This document shows positions 43,374-53,667 of a stretch of 64,000 bases of DNA, piece by piece. The stretch spans positions 101,657,855-101,721,854 of the forward strand of contig CM043943.1 of the NCBI GenBank assembly GCA_014529385.2, read 5' to 3'. The position numbers were made by a program, and so were the translations under genes. A model generated the notes under the pieces. It saw only the letters and a program-made list of their open reading frames with translations, had not been told where the DNA came from and did not search any database. Each line of letters opens with the position of its first letter. Position 1 is the first letter of the stretch. The stretch is from Adiantum capillus-veneris. Its lineage: Eukaryota > Streptophyta > Polypodiopsida > Polypodiales > Pteridaceae.

Positions 43374-43393
43374 ACATGGATCAAAATCCATGT
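43374..43393. repeat. Palindrome family 2, copy 4
   Basis: Eight-base arms ACATGGAT and ATCCATGT are intact, but the core is CAAA instead of CGCG. Confidence 0.8.
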
Positions 43394-44750
43394 TCCAACC
43401 CCTTTTGCAACTGTTTTTGCATATAGTGATCCTGCTAGTTGTCAGAGGTCTACTGATGAAAAGGTTTTTGTTTTGGTAAGTTTTGAACTCCCCCATTGGC
43501 TTGACAACTTGTAGAATTTCTGACTTTAATCTGTTTTGATCTGCTCTTTTGGTAATGTTGGTACAGCGTGGAGCATACACAATCGTTCTTCTAGGGTTAA
43601 TGATCATACTAGTCAAATTTGGTGGAGTAAGAGCTACCGAGGTGGTCGTGGCATGCAAAAAAGAAGCTAGAAACTCTATGCTTTTGTCTGTGTGTGTGTG
43701 TGTGCGTGCGTGAATGCAAATGAGCTTATGTTGTCCCATTTGACTATATGTTCCCAATCTACCTAGATTGCCCCATTCATACTTACCTCCATTGATCATA
43801 TCTTGCTGTTCATATCACCTACATTTTAAACCATTCTTCATTCTAATTATCGATCAACAAATGGCCTTTAATCTGCAGTTTTGATACTTTAGAAGTTGGC
43901 TCAAATTCCATCTTGTACCGAATCTTTTCATATTTTCCATGTTCAAAGACCTTGCTTTGAAGTTCTGATGTCTGCTTTCAAAACTCAATTCCGACTTTCC
44001 TGGCTCTAATTATTAAATTTTATTGATTATTTATTAAAAAGGAAAAATAAAAAAAGATAATATATACAAAATGATGAGTATCTTGGTGTGTTTTCCCCCT
44101 TCCTATAGTGAGTCATCCTAGATGAAATTGTGTTAAAGTATATGGGTACGAAGTAAGTGCCTATGCATGGCCGTATATTGTGGCACTATGATGCGAATTG
44201 AGGATATGCATGGGGTAACAAAGTGTTGTGCAAGATATGGGTTTTGAACAATAAGTTCATGGGCTCTCGATGATGAGGTTAGGTTGAAGCTACGTGGTCC
44301 AAACAAAAGTAGTTGTAGAAGACACACTCGTTCTTTGATAGTGGCATCTAGATGTTGTGACACTGTATTGTCTTTTGTTTGAGGGCTCTGATTTGGTCTC
44401 CACTGAAATTGATTTGATGTGAACTTCAGTTTTGAGTCATCCAGTGAGTGAGTCAATTTCAGTTTTCATATCCAATTGACCTCTTTTGGTTGTCGATGAT
44501 GTGATTGGATAGGCTTGGTTTGCTTGACAAAAGCCTTGGGTGGTTTGTTGAGGGTTGGTTTTGGTTGATGTATCATGGGTGGACTTGTAGTACCATTTCA
44601 TTTGGGCATCCATAATTTCTTTGGATTGGTTTGCATAATGGACTTTTTAACCCAGATTTTCCTAACCACTATTTGAGAACATCGCTAGATTGGAGCAGGT
44701 GTTGATTGGAGAGGTTCCCATATGTAGTCTGATTGTACAAATGGTGTGGC

Positions 44751-45330
44751 TTAAGATTTTTCATCTAGCATTAGTTGCAAGGTATTATCCTTCCAATTTG
44801 GTGTGGCTTGATAAGTGCGCATCCACAACACTCTCAAATTTACTGCTTCATTAAGATCCGTATCCTCGACCACATGAAATTGATAAGGATAAACCTCTCC
44901 ATCAACAGTTATGGGTAAATTTACATATCCCAAGCTGTTCATTGTTCCTTTGTTTTCCACTTTGAACCCCATAGTATTTGGCGTCAGAGGTTCTTTTGTT
45001 AATTTCGTGAAGGTGGAGTAGTTGAAAACATTTTCTCTTGCCCCGACGTCCACTAATACACGCTTGATGGTGCCATCATCAAGTTGTAACATAATCCGTA
45101 AATCTATGCCACCTAACCATGTTATCTCGGTCTATTTGGACGTGATTGGAGGGGAATTGGTACAATTGTTATGTTGGCCATTTCTCTGAAGTTTTTCCCA
45201 CTCCTTCCGCTTTAATATTATGATCTTGGCTTCTTGCTATGCATGTTGATGAATGTCATGGGATCGACTTCTTCGTTGATCTGCTGCATGTATTTTTTGG
45301 AGTTCTTCTGGTGTCAGTAGAAGAAGACAT
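44751..45330 (-). pseudogene. Element F: protease-like segment
   Basis: The open frame 45092-44751 contains RVLVDVGARENVFNYSTFTK. VDVGA stands where DSGA is expected, so the catalytic Asp may be displaced or lost. A second block is FHVVEDTDLNEAVNLRV. Upstream text (LLTPEELQKIHAADQRR) continues directly from the integrase end at about 45340. It lies downstream of integrase, which is not the usual order. Confidence 0.5.
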
Positions 45331-45339
45331 TTCTTAACC

Positions 45340-47030
45340 TGCAGCCAGTCATCCAATTAGGCATCTCCTTGCCTGCCAATGTTGCAAGCTTGATGGTGCC
45401 ACTTTGTGATATATCATATATTACAAAAGGCCCCATCCTTCGCTTTTGAAGTTTTCAGGAGTGTTGTTTTAGGGTATACACCAAAATGTAATCCCCTTTT
45501 TGGAACTCCTTAGTAATAGCATGGAAAGCTTTCATTTGTCCTTTTTGAGCATATATCGTGGCTACTGATCTCACTCTGGTTTCATCTAATTGCTCCAAGA
45601 TTTCTAGTCTCTCTTATAGCTCGTGTCCCGTCCATCCTAATTGTGTTGCAACTCGTTGTGTTAATTAAGAATTCCATGGGTAGAATTGCATTTATCCCAA
45701 ACATAAAGTTAAAAGGAGTGGTTCCGATGAAAGTTTTAAAAGCTACCTTGTAAGCCCATAATGTGAAGTGTAGCTTTTGATTCCAATCATTTCTTGAGTC
45801 ACTGACTTTTTTGGTGAGCACCGTGCATAGGATTTTATTGTTACTCTTGGCTTTTTCGCTAGCTTGTGGGTGATATGGTGCTGGTTTGTGATGGATCAAC
45901 ATGAATTATTCAAGTAAACTTTCAATGAGGTTGTTCACAAAGTTTGTTCCTCTATCACTCACTATTTCAATGGGTAGACCGTATCTAGTAAAGATATGCT
46001 CAAAAAGGAACTGAGCCGTAGTTTGTGTATCATTTTTCTGTGTTACCTTTGCTTCCTCCCATTTGGTCATATAATCTCTGGCTACTATAATGTATTGTGC
46101 ATGCGACCTGTATGCAAGAGGTATGATGGGGCCAATAAAGTTGATGCCTCATTCAGGAAAGGCGTGTACTCCCATCATTGCCCGTAATGGAATTTCATCT
46201 CTTCGTAGGGGTGGTTTCGTGCGTTGAAATTCATCACATATTTTGACATAGGCCTTTGCATCTCTAAACAACGTTGGCCACCATATTCCTGAGTGAAGTA
46301 CTAGCTTTGTAGTTTTATTAGCAGAGAAATGTCTCTCTTGCTGGCTTGTGTGTGCTTGTTCTAGGATAAAGAAATATTTGCTTTCGTAGCACACCATCGT
46401 AATTGTTCATCTTTTCCTAGCCTGTACACTTGGTTTACAATTAGCAAATAATGTTTTGCTTTTTCTTTTATAGTTCTCATTCTTGCCTTACCCCATCCCT
46501 GTGGGAAGGTCTTGTTTTTTTAGTACTCGATTCTGTGAGTACTCCATTTGGGTGCTTGTACTACTCGAAACAGTTTGGCATGTTTCACTTGAGGTTGCTT
46601 TGTACAAATATCACATGATTTTACATAAGTATGGACACTGGTTTCCATATTTTGTGCATCCTATGGCATAGGCTAATGCATCAACATGAACGTGAAAGAT
46701 CTTGCTCCAATTACGGGCTTGCAAAATTGAAATAGGAATTAATCCTTGCTTCAAATTGTAAAAGGCCTTCTCACATTCTTCCATCCTCTCAAGTTTAGCA
46801 ATAAGGGCATACATGCTTAGCTATTATAGCATACATGTATATGAAGCACCTATAGTACCCACAATGACCCATAAATGCTTGCACTTCTTTCATTTTTTTT
46901 GTTCTCGGTAGTGCGGTAATTATTTGTTTCTTGATCAGTGGAAATTCCATTTTTGGACACAATGTGGCCCATAATTTTTCCTTGTCTTACCATGAAGACA
47001 CATTTTTCTGGGTTTAAGCACTCATGAAAC
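45340..47030 (-). pseudogene. Element F: RT end, RNase H and integrase, decayed
   Basis: - strand blocks are CLNPEKCVFMVRQGKIMGHI (RT palm end, about 47000), AFMGHCGYYRCFI (46860), FHVHVDALAYAIG (RNase H, 46690), HFSANKTTKLVLHSGIWWPT (integrase zinc region, 46300), INFIGPI (46130), EIVSDRGTNF (45965), SEKAKSNNK (45850), and WAYKVAFKTFIGTTPFNFMF (45760). In integrase the first Asp of the usual DFIGP is Asn and the Glu position reads Lys, so it is inactive. Many stops and frameshifts. Confidence 0.75.
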
Positions 47031-47557
47031 CCGACTCAACCAAAACAAACTTGAAAAAGAAGAAACAAAAGCCACATACGGAAAGTATTTTAGAAAAGGC
47101 AACAAAGTTATCCAAAACCGAGCTCAAACAAAAATACTTTGAATTGAAACGAACTTTGAAAGAAGTTTGGACAATGTAATTGGAAACTGGTGATGATGAA
47201 TCAAATGATGAGAAGTTTGATGCACCTTCCCACTACAAAAAGTATACTATTCAAGGTAGAAAAATTGTATTACAGAAGCCCAAACCAGACCCAAAAGAGC
47301 TTGGAACTTCATATGATGGGCCTGCAAAATCCAAATGCATAAACTTAGCAACACTAGGTGAGGAACCTAAACCGGCATACATTGGCATAGACCTCACAAA
47401 AGAACAAGAGCAGCTTTTGATAGATACACTCATATGGTATAAAGAGATAGATCTAGAGATCTATCATCACACATTACCACTTAAAAGTGATGTCATACCA
47501 CGTAGACAACATCTTTATACGTACAATGAGACTTTCATTGAGGTGCATAACAATTGA
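47029..47557 (+). pseudogene. Element F: pol linker and RT start on the opposite strand
   Basis: + strand text is KKKKQKPHTESILEKATKLS (47060), one stop, then LETGDDESNDEKFDAPSHYK, SKCINLATLGEEPKPAYIG, DTLIWYKEIDL and HTLPLKSDVIPRRQHLYTYN, the start of RT, ending at 47557. It is related to the element B linker at 4404-4898. It begins exactly where the - strand RT end starts, so this is an inversion junction. Confidence 0.65.
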
Positions 47558-48260
47558 ATTTCATGTAAACTCTTTTTTTTTGTACGGCTAGTGGCCCGTT
47601 GGCCAAGTGACATACCACAATTTTTATTTTATTGTCATTTAATACGATATTCTGAGTATTGTCATTTATGAATTTAAAAAGTATTATAAATTTTGTTTGA
47701 AATTCCAATGGAAGACTTTATGCACTTTGCATTTATAGTATTACTTTATGCACCAAGGAAGACTATCAAACCTTCACAGATCAAATTACCAACATTCCAA
47801 AAGTCACAACAAATTTTACAAGGCTTCAATGTTCATTGCAAGGAAGACATATACAAGGATCATAGATCCACTACTGCAATCCACTCTAGGGATATTTACA
47901 ATTTACAAAGATAAATTCAAATTATCCAAAAGAGAGTCTCTCTCCCTTGTAGTTGCTGCCAATAAGTTCTGATAGTCTTTCTCCGTTTTGAACATGAAAT
48001 ACATAAGCTCATCAATCGTAGCCCCGCAAATGTGGCACTCTTTTTTATTTACCATGTTTTACATGAGACATGGAAAATAACACATGTAGCCAAAAGCTAT
48101 TCTGTAGTGTCCACTCCAACTATGGAAAAAGTGTTTGTAAACCGGGAAAGGGCCCACTGCATCCGAAGTGTAAGCTAGAGGTGGCCGCAATGTGTTTGGA
48201 TGCTCGATCATTGTCATGATTGATTATTGTTGAACCCGTTCCTCCATTTCATGGAGTTCA
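47558..48260. other. Intergenic sequence, nothing recognised
   Basis: AT-rich. No gene or clear repeat seen. Confidence 0.4.
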
Positions 48261-48263
48261 TGC

Positions 48264-48850
48264 CTAAGCAGCTTGATATCTCTCTGTAACTCTTTGAGTC
48301 CCCTTTCGCGTCATCTGTGTGGAGGTACAAAGCTGTGTTTGCAATTCCTCCATAGCGTCATGTGTTTGCATAGCAGAGCCAACCAATGCAGATCTTAGCT
48401 CCTCTCGTGATATTGTGAATGTACCACTTTGCATATCCACTATGCTCTTATTGGGGGCTCTTCTGTTGAAGTCCATTGGCTCATTTTCAACAAATTGGAC
48501 ATATAACATCTTTGCAAATGACAAGGGACAATATGTGTGGTTTAGTGTAATCCTTGTGCATGCAAGGTATATAGCTTCGGCATGCATGTGAATTTATGGC
48601 ACAACACACTTATCCAACTTCCATCTTCCCTCGTGGAAGAAAATTCAAAGACATTTGGTCATGCTTCCTTGACCATATCTATGGTGACGTCTTTGTTGAT
48701 GTATTTTCATTGCTTTCCATTTGCTGGCGCCCACTCACTAGTCCTTGCGGAAACTCTAGCTTGGTCATTTAGAAAAGTTGCATTTGCAAGTGCACGCAAG
48801 CGATCATATGCTTTTTTAGATTTCTCACGCTCGTCCATACGTGGCACAAA
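48264..48850 (-). pseudogene. Unknown gene remnant
   Basis: - strand text begins MDEREKSKKAYDRLRALANA (48840), then NDQARVSARTSEWAPANGKQ and a stop. After further breaks comes the open frame 48587-48264 with CPLSFAKMLYVQFVENEPMD and GTFTISREELRSALVGSAMQ. Not recognised. It lies downstream, on the same strand, of the kinase-like pseudogene and may belong to a related gene. Confidence 0.4.
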
Positions 48851-48929
48851 CACATTTATACTATCTCAATGTGCAATATAACCGAAGTTTGCAACACAAA
48901 TATAATTGCAAATCCAATGGTGGTACACC

Positions 48930-49315
48930 TTGGTTTAAATTATCACAACACACCACATTCTGTATTAATCACTTTGCACCATGAGTCCATCACTATAAAA
49001 AGACTTTACATGCAAATATAGTTTCTAGATTTCAACAATAGCTATAACAACACACATTTTGCATTGATTGCTTTGCACCATGACGCCATTTATTATAAGG
49101 ATAATTTACTTGTGTATAGATGTCCAAATTGCAATAGATGTCCAGATTGCAATAGAAAATATCATAATTCATCACATTTTGTAGTAATCGCTTTTCTCCA
49201 TCATTATAAAAAGACTTTACTTTTGAATACAGATTCCAAAATTCAGCAGAAAATATCACGACACACCACATTGTGTATTAATTGCTTTGCACCATGACTC
49301 CATCATTATAAAAAG
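48930..49315. repeat. ~107-bp tandem repeat, about four units
   Basis: Units share CACACCACATT(C/G)TGTATTAAT, GCTTTGCACCATGACTCCAT, CATTATAAAAAG(ACTTTAC) and TTC(C/A)AAAATTCA. One unit contains an extra short duplication of AGATGTCCA(A/G)ATTGCAATAG near 49119-49160. Confidence 0.8.
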
Positions 49316-49584
49316 GTACATTTTAACTCAATGGTCCATGAATATACAAAAAGCTCCATTTACGTTTGTGAGATAATCCAAAAAAGACCACTCCTTACAA
49401 AAGTGACAAAAGTAAACTAGAATCTAGGCATCATTTCACTAAGCAGACACAAACACACCTTTGAGTTGAGCTCTAACATATCTAAATGCTCACTCATTGT
49501 CTGCAATGTATTTCTCTGCCTAGGTGGTTGTTGTAAATAGTTTTTCCACATTATAGAGACAATCATGCCGTAATTAGTTTGCTT

Positions 49585-50634
49585 TCACTTTTGCCATGGC
49601 ACATTGTAATGCTCTGAAAATAATTTGCACCAATCACATAGTTGCTCACTGTAGAAAGCAACTGCATAGGTGTCAGCGGCTTTCCAATACAGACAAGCCA
49701 ATTTTGGGTTGCAAAGCTCGGGGGACCCTCCAAGGAAGTAGGACATGCTCTGTGGGTTCTTTGATGTTGGTTGCTCGCTTCTCAATGCCCACTTGCAGTG
49801 CCAACCCACAATCAATGACACCCACACACGGCACACCCTCCTTAGTGAAGTTAGTCGTGATGTTCCATGGGTGAAAATCACAATGTATAATTCCTTTGAT
49901 GTGTGCATGTGCCATGGTATTCACCAGAGAATCCATTAAAGAAGGCACCCAATTGAGCATATGCTTGCACATATCTAACTCTTGCTCTATGGGAGGGCAT
50001 CTAAGATCTTCTTTTCGAGCCGCCAATATGTTAGAAAAATTGCCTTTGGGTGGTGTAACACACTCTAACATGTCACTCAGATCCATTCCGTTGAAGCGAG
50101 GAATAACCAGGGACCATGAATCTTGGTGTGTTTGTGCTATGGACCTAACGATGCCCCTGTGGAACAACTGCATGCACGCCTCTAGAGAGAAAGATTGGCA
50201 GCTCTATGCTGCATCTCCTTTGAGGTCTTCGACCACATACAACACTTCTGGCAGCCAAGTGACTCCTTTGATTGTGCACTCTGACACAACACCTTAGCAT
50301 CATTTCCCACACTTTTGACCACATTTGATAGCTTTGGATGTGAGGTAAACACCAATGGCACGCTGAGACATAAAACAATGCGTAGTAAATGCTCGCGGTT
50401 TGTCTCAGCTTTTGTATATGATCTTCCTACTACTGTATCTTGAGAGGATGCTACCAAATAAAACATGGATCTAGCTTTGTGGCTATGGAAATCTTGAGCA
50501 TTAATATTGCAGGATCTTTTTGATTTCGACCTCTCTACACGCCATATACTAGTCCAATAGTGTAGCTTGGTTAGATCGACGTCCACTAGTGCATCAACAC
50601 CCAAGTCTCTTAGGCGTTGTGTTATATTCCCCAC
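49585..50634 (-). pseudogene. Protein-kinase-like pseudogene
   Basis: - strand coding in at least three frames. It starts near 50634 (MGNITQRLRDLGVDALVDV) and passes YVVEDLKGDA near 50230. The best frame, 50173-49673, has IIHCDFHPWNI (catalytic loop, residues 95-105) and VIDCGLA (metal-binding loop, 119-125). Another frame, 49740-49600, gives GGSPELCNPKLA (APE-like) and KAADTYAVAFYSEQL (C-lobe). So HRD appears as HCD and DFG as DCG. The fold is eukaryotic protein kinase or a related aminoglycoside-phosphotransferase type. Frameshifts suggest it is dead, although missed introns could explain some breaks. Confidence 0.6.
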
Positions 50635-50730
50635 AATACTATAGATTAGAGTACGGATAGCCTTTGCATCTACAGCTAATAAGTGTGCCTGAACTGCTTC
50701 AATTATGGTATCAAAGAACTGATCTCTACA

Positions 50731-51140
50731 CGTCTTACTCTCCGATAAAGAGGTAGTTCCCTACATGGTCAGGGCACATATACACATGACCAATAGAGTT
50801 TTGATCTTGGTTTTTAACTCCTTCATTTTCACAAGATCTATGTATGTTACAATCATCACATATTTCATTATTTTTAACTCCATTTTCACAAGATCTATGT
50901 ATGTTACAATCACCACATATTTCATGATTTTTAACTCCTTCATTTTCACAAGATCTATGTATGTTACAATCATCACATATTTCATGATTTCACGTCTTAC
51001 TCTCTGATAAAGAGGTAATCCCCTCCATGGTCAGGGCACATATACACGTGACCAATAGAGTTTTGATCTTGGTTTTGAACTCCTTCATTTTCACAAGATC
51101 TATGTATGTTACAATCATCACATATTTCATGATCTTTAAA
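50731..51140. repeat. Nested tandem duplication with ~60-bp subunits
   Basis: Four copies of TTTTTAACTCCTTCATTTTC followed by ACAAGATCTATGTATGTTAC and AATCATCACATATTTCAT (starts about 50811, 50871, 50929, 51073). The larger module CACGTCTTACTCTC ... GGTCAGGGCACATATACAC is also present twice (50731 and 50992). Confidence 0.9.
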
Positions 51141-51214
51141 GACAACGTAGCTTTACATTTTATAAGAAATATATACTTCATGCATTGAAACTAACGACAA
51201 AACTAGCTTAAAGA

Positions 51215-51830
51215 GTAGGAAATCATTCAATGAGAGTGACAACACCTCCAACCTAGTAGTAGGGTTGATGCCGAGACCACCACTGAACTAACCAAACAAA
51301 ACAGGGCATCACTCAATGCAACTAACGACACCTCCAACCCAATAGTAGGGTTGATGCTAATAGAAACACTGAACTAAACCTAAAAAGCAGGGCATCATTT
51401 GATGAAACTGGCGACACCTCCAACCCAATGGTAGAGCTGATGCTAAAAGAAAGACCCAACTAGCTTAAAAGAAAGGGCATCATTCGATGAATCTAACGAC
51501 ACCTCTAGACCAGTAGTAGAACTAATGCCAAAAGAAACACCAAACTAGCCTAAAAGCAAGGGCATCATTCAATGAATCTTACAACACCTCCAACCCATTA
51601 ATAGGATTGATGCCGAAATTAGAAACACCAAACCAGCCTAAAAGCAAGGGCATTATTCGATGAATCTAATGACACCTCCAGCCTAGTAGTAGGGAAGATG
51701 TTGAAAGAAACACCGAACTAGCCTATCAACATGTATATCACTCATAAAACATACAAAGCAGTCTATTAGCTTGTACAATGACACTTCCAGTCCAATAATA
51801 GGAATGATGTTGATAACAAGGCTAATAGAA
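51215..51830. repeat. 86-bp tandem array, about seven units
   Basis: Units start near 51218, 51303, 51389, 51475, 51561, 51647 and 51733. Consensus elements are AGGGCATCATTCGATGAATC, TAACGACACCTCCAACCCA, GTAGTAGGGTTGATGC and GAAACACCGAACTAGCCTA. No spacer-like variable segments are seen. It lies directly upstream of the array 2 promoter. Related motifs reappear at 53540-53660. Confidence 0.9.
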
Positions 51831-52072
51831 CTACCTATAAATTGAACCAGGGATTTCATTCACGTCTTCACGTTAAGTGTGAAGTGGTAATAACTCATGT
51901 TATTAACACTCCATGGGAGTGTTAATAACATCAAATTCACAATGATTTGCTAAAATTGGGAGTTCTTTTTTGCCTGTCAGTCTATCTAAGTTGCCAATAG
52001 GCCCCCTTCATAGCCCGGCGGGCTCGATATTCCCTCCAATTTTTGCAAAGAGGCGCCACATTTTGAGGGGCC

Positions 52073-52080
52073 TATATAAA
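52073..52080 (+). promoter_or_regulatory. TATA box before 155-bp array 2
   Basis: GGGGCCTATATAAACAGTGG, preceded by GGCGGGCTCGATATTCCCTC at 52015-52035. Both features match the promoter of array 1. The first unit starts about 140 bp later. Confidence 0.6.
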
Positions 52081-52218
52081 CAGTGGTCCATCCCCTCAGA
52101 CAACCATTTTGCCACACTCTCTAGAGTACTCACTAAAGCAAAAATTTGAGATTTACCCTTGAGCTTTATTAGATAATTTTTTTGCATTTTTTCTTCTTGA
52201 TAAGAACATCTACAAATA

Positions 52219-53300
52219 GTTACCTCCCCTGGGTGTCTATCCGGCTGGAAACAGGTTTGAGTAGGGAGAATCCTCATGAATGGTTTAGGTGGTGTAAGTG
52301 CTTGGTATCATTTTTATTGTTGGAATGGAGCGCTCCTCATCACTACACCGACGTACTTGTATTTTATGACTAGTTATCTCCCCTGGGTGTCTATCCACCT
52401 GGAAACGGGTTTGGGTAGGGAGCATCCTTGTGGATGGTTTATGTGGTGCAAGTGCTTGGGACTCATTTCTATTGTTGGAATGGAGCACTCCTCATTACTA
52501 CACTTACACACTTGTGTTTTACGACTAGTTACCTCCCCTAGGTGTCTATCTCCCTGAAAACGGGTTTGGGTAGGGAGCATCTTCATGGATGGTTTAGGTG
52601 GTGCAAGTGCTTGGGGCTCATTTATATTGTTAGAATGGAGCGCTCCTCATCACTACACCGACATACTTTTTCATTTACAACTAGTTACCTCCCTTGGGTG
52701 TCTATCCGCTTAGAAATGGGTTTGGGTAGGGAGCATCCTCGTGGATGGTTAGGTGGTGCAGGTGCTTGGGACTCATTTCTATTGTTGGAATGGAGCACTC
52801 CTCATAACTACATTGACATACTTGTATTTTACGACTATAAGTTACCTCCCCAGGGTGTTTATCTGCCTGGAAACTGGTTTGGGTAGAGAGCATCCTCATG
52901 GATGGTTTAGGTGGTGCAAGTTCTTGGGGCTCATTTCTATTGTTGGAATGGAGTGCTCCTCATCACTACACCAATGTATTTGTGTTTTACGTCTAGTTAC
53001 CTCCCCTGGGTATCTATCCGCCTCGAAACGGGTTTGGGTAGGGAGAATGCTCGTGGTGGTTTAGGTGGTGCAAGTGCTTGGGGCTTATTTCTATTATTAG
53101 AATGGAGTTCTCCTTTTCATTACATCGAAGTACTTGTATTTTATGATTAATTACCTCCCCTTGATGTCTATTTTTCTGGAAATAGGTTTGAGTAGGAAGC
53201 ATCCTTGTGGATGGTTTAGGTGGTGCAAGTGCTTGGGGCTCATTTATAGTGTTGAAATGGAGCGCTCCTTGTCACTACACCAATTTCATGCTTTTTTCCC
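52219..53300 (+). repeat. 155-bp tandem array 2 (7 units)
   Basis: Unit starts at 52219, 52373, 52528, 52684, 52841, 52996 and 53150, spacings 154-157 bp. Units are close to one another and hold CATCCTCGTGGATG, able to form a short stem with a TCGT loop, and the palindrome GGAGCGCTCC. No unit contains a consistent ORF; + strand frames crossing the array are artefacts. Confidence 0.95.
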
Positions 53301-53667
53301 CTATATAATAATGCTTGGTTGGATCCTAAAGTTGTCCGAAGGGCCTCTAATTTTCCCCGGAGGACTAGGGCTCTATCTTGGAGAGCAAAATTGACCGGAA
53401 GTCTGGTAGCCTTCAGGTCACATGGTCATTTTTTGTGAATGTGAAGACTTGTGAATTGAGAATTTTGTTAATTAATAGTGTGACCACAAAAAAAAAAAGT
53501 GATCACGTGAATTTGAAATTCTTGAATTGAATGTAAGCAACCATGTTCAACAACGACACTTTCGGTCCAAAATAGAACCGATGTTGAACACAATCGACAC
53601 TTGTAAAACAGTGCCTGTCGGTCTAGCATTTCACAACGTCGACACTTCTAGTCCAAAAACAAAGTAG
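53301..53667. other. Sequence between array 2 and element D
   Basis: No gene. At 53540-53660 are three diverged motifs of the type CGACACTT(C)GGTCCAA and AGAACCGATGTTGAAC, recalling the 86-bp array at 51215-51830. The right half was cut by insertion of element D. Confidence 0.45.

Larger units (their letters stand above)
42241..44740. other. Noncoding leader-like region with four palindromes
   Basis: No supported ORF. It contains four copies of an ACATGGATCG-type palindrome (42275-42294, 42546-42565, 43261-43280, 43374-43393) and a short (GT)n run near 43687-43704. By analogy with element B it may be the 5' leader of the coiled-coil ORF on the - strand. Confidence 0.4.
39800..47557. mobile_element. 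Composite Ty3/gypsy debris F
   Basis: Contains - strand pieces of RT, RNase H and integrase (47030-45340), a protease-like piece (45092-44751) and a long coiled-coil ORF (42240-39800), plus a + strand pol linker (47029-47557). No matching LTR pair was found. The order and the strand switch show rearrangement or more than one element. Confidence 0.55.

Noticed and set aside
44133-44456. 107-residue - strand ORF
   Set aside because: No motif; composition like the surrounding noncoding DNA.
51215-51830. CRISPR-like array
   Set aside because: Units are uniformly diverged over their whole length with no constant repeat and unique spacer pattern; the sequence is plant nuclear.
52276-53394. Overlapping ORFs with repeated GLGREHP-like text in array 2
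   Set aside because: Artefact of tandem repetition; stops and frame changes occur between units and both strands are open.
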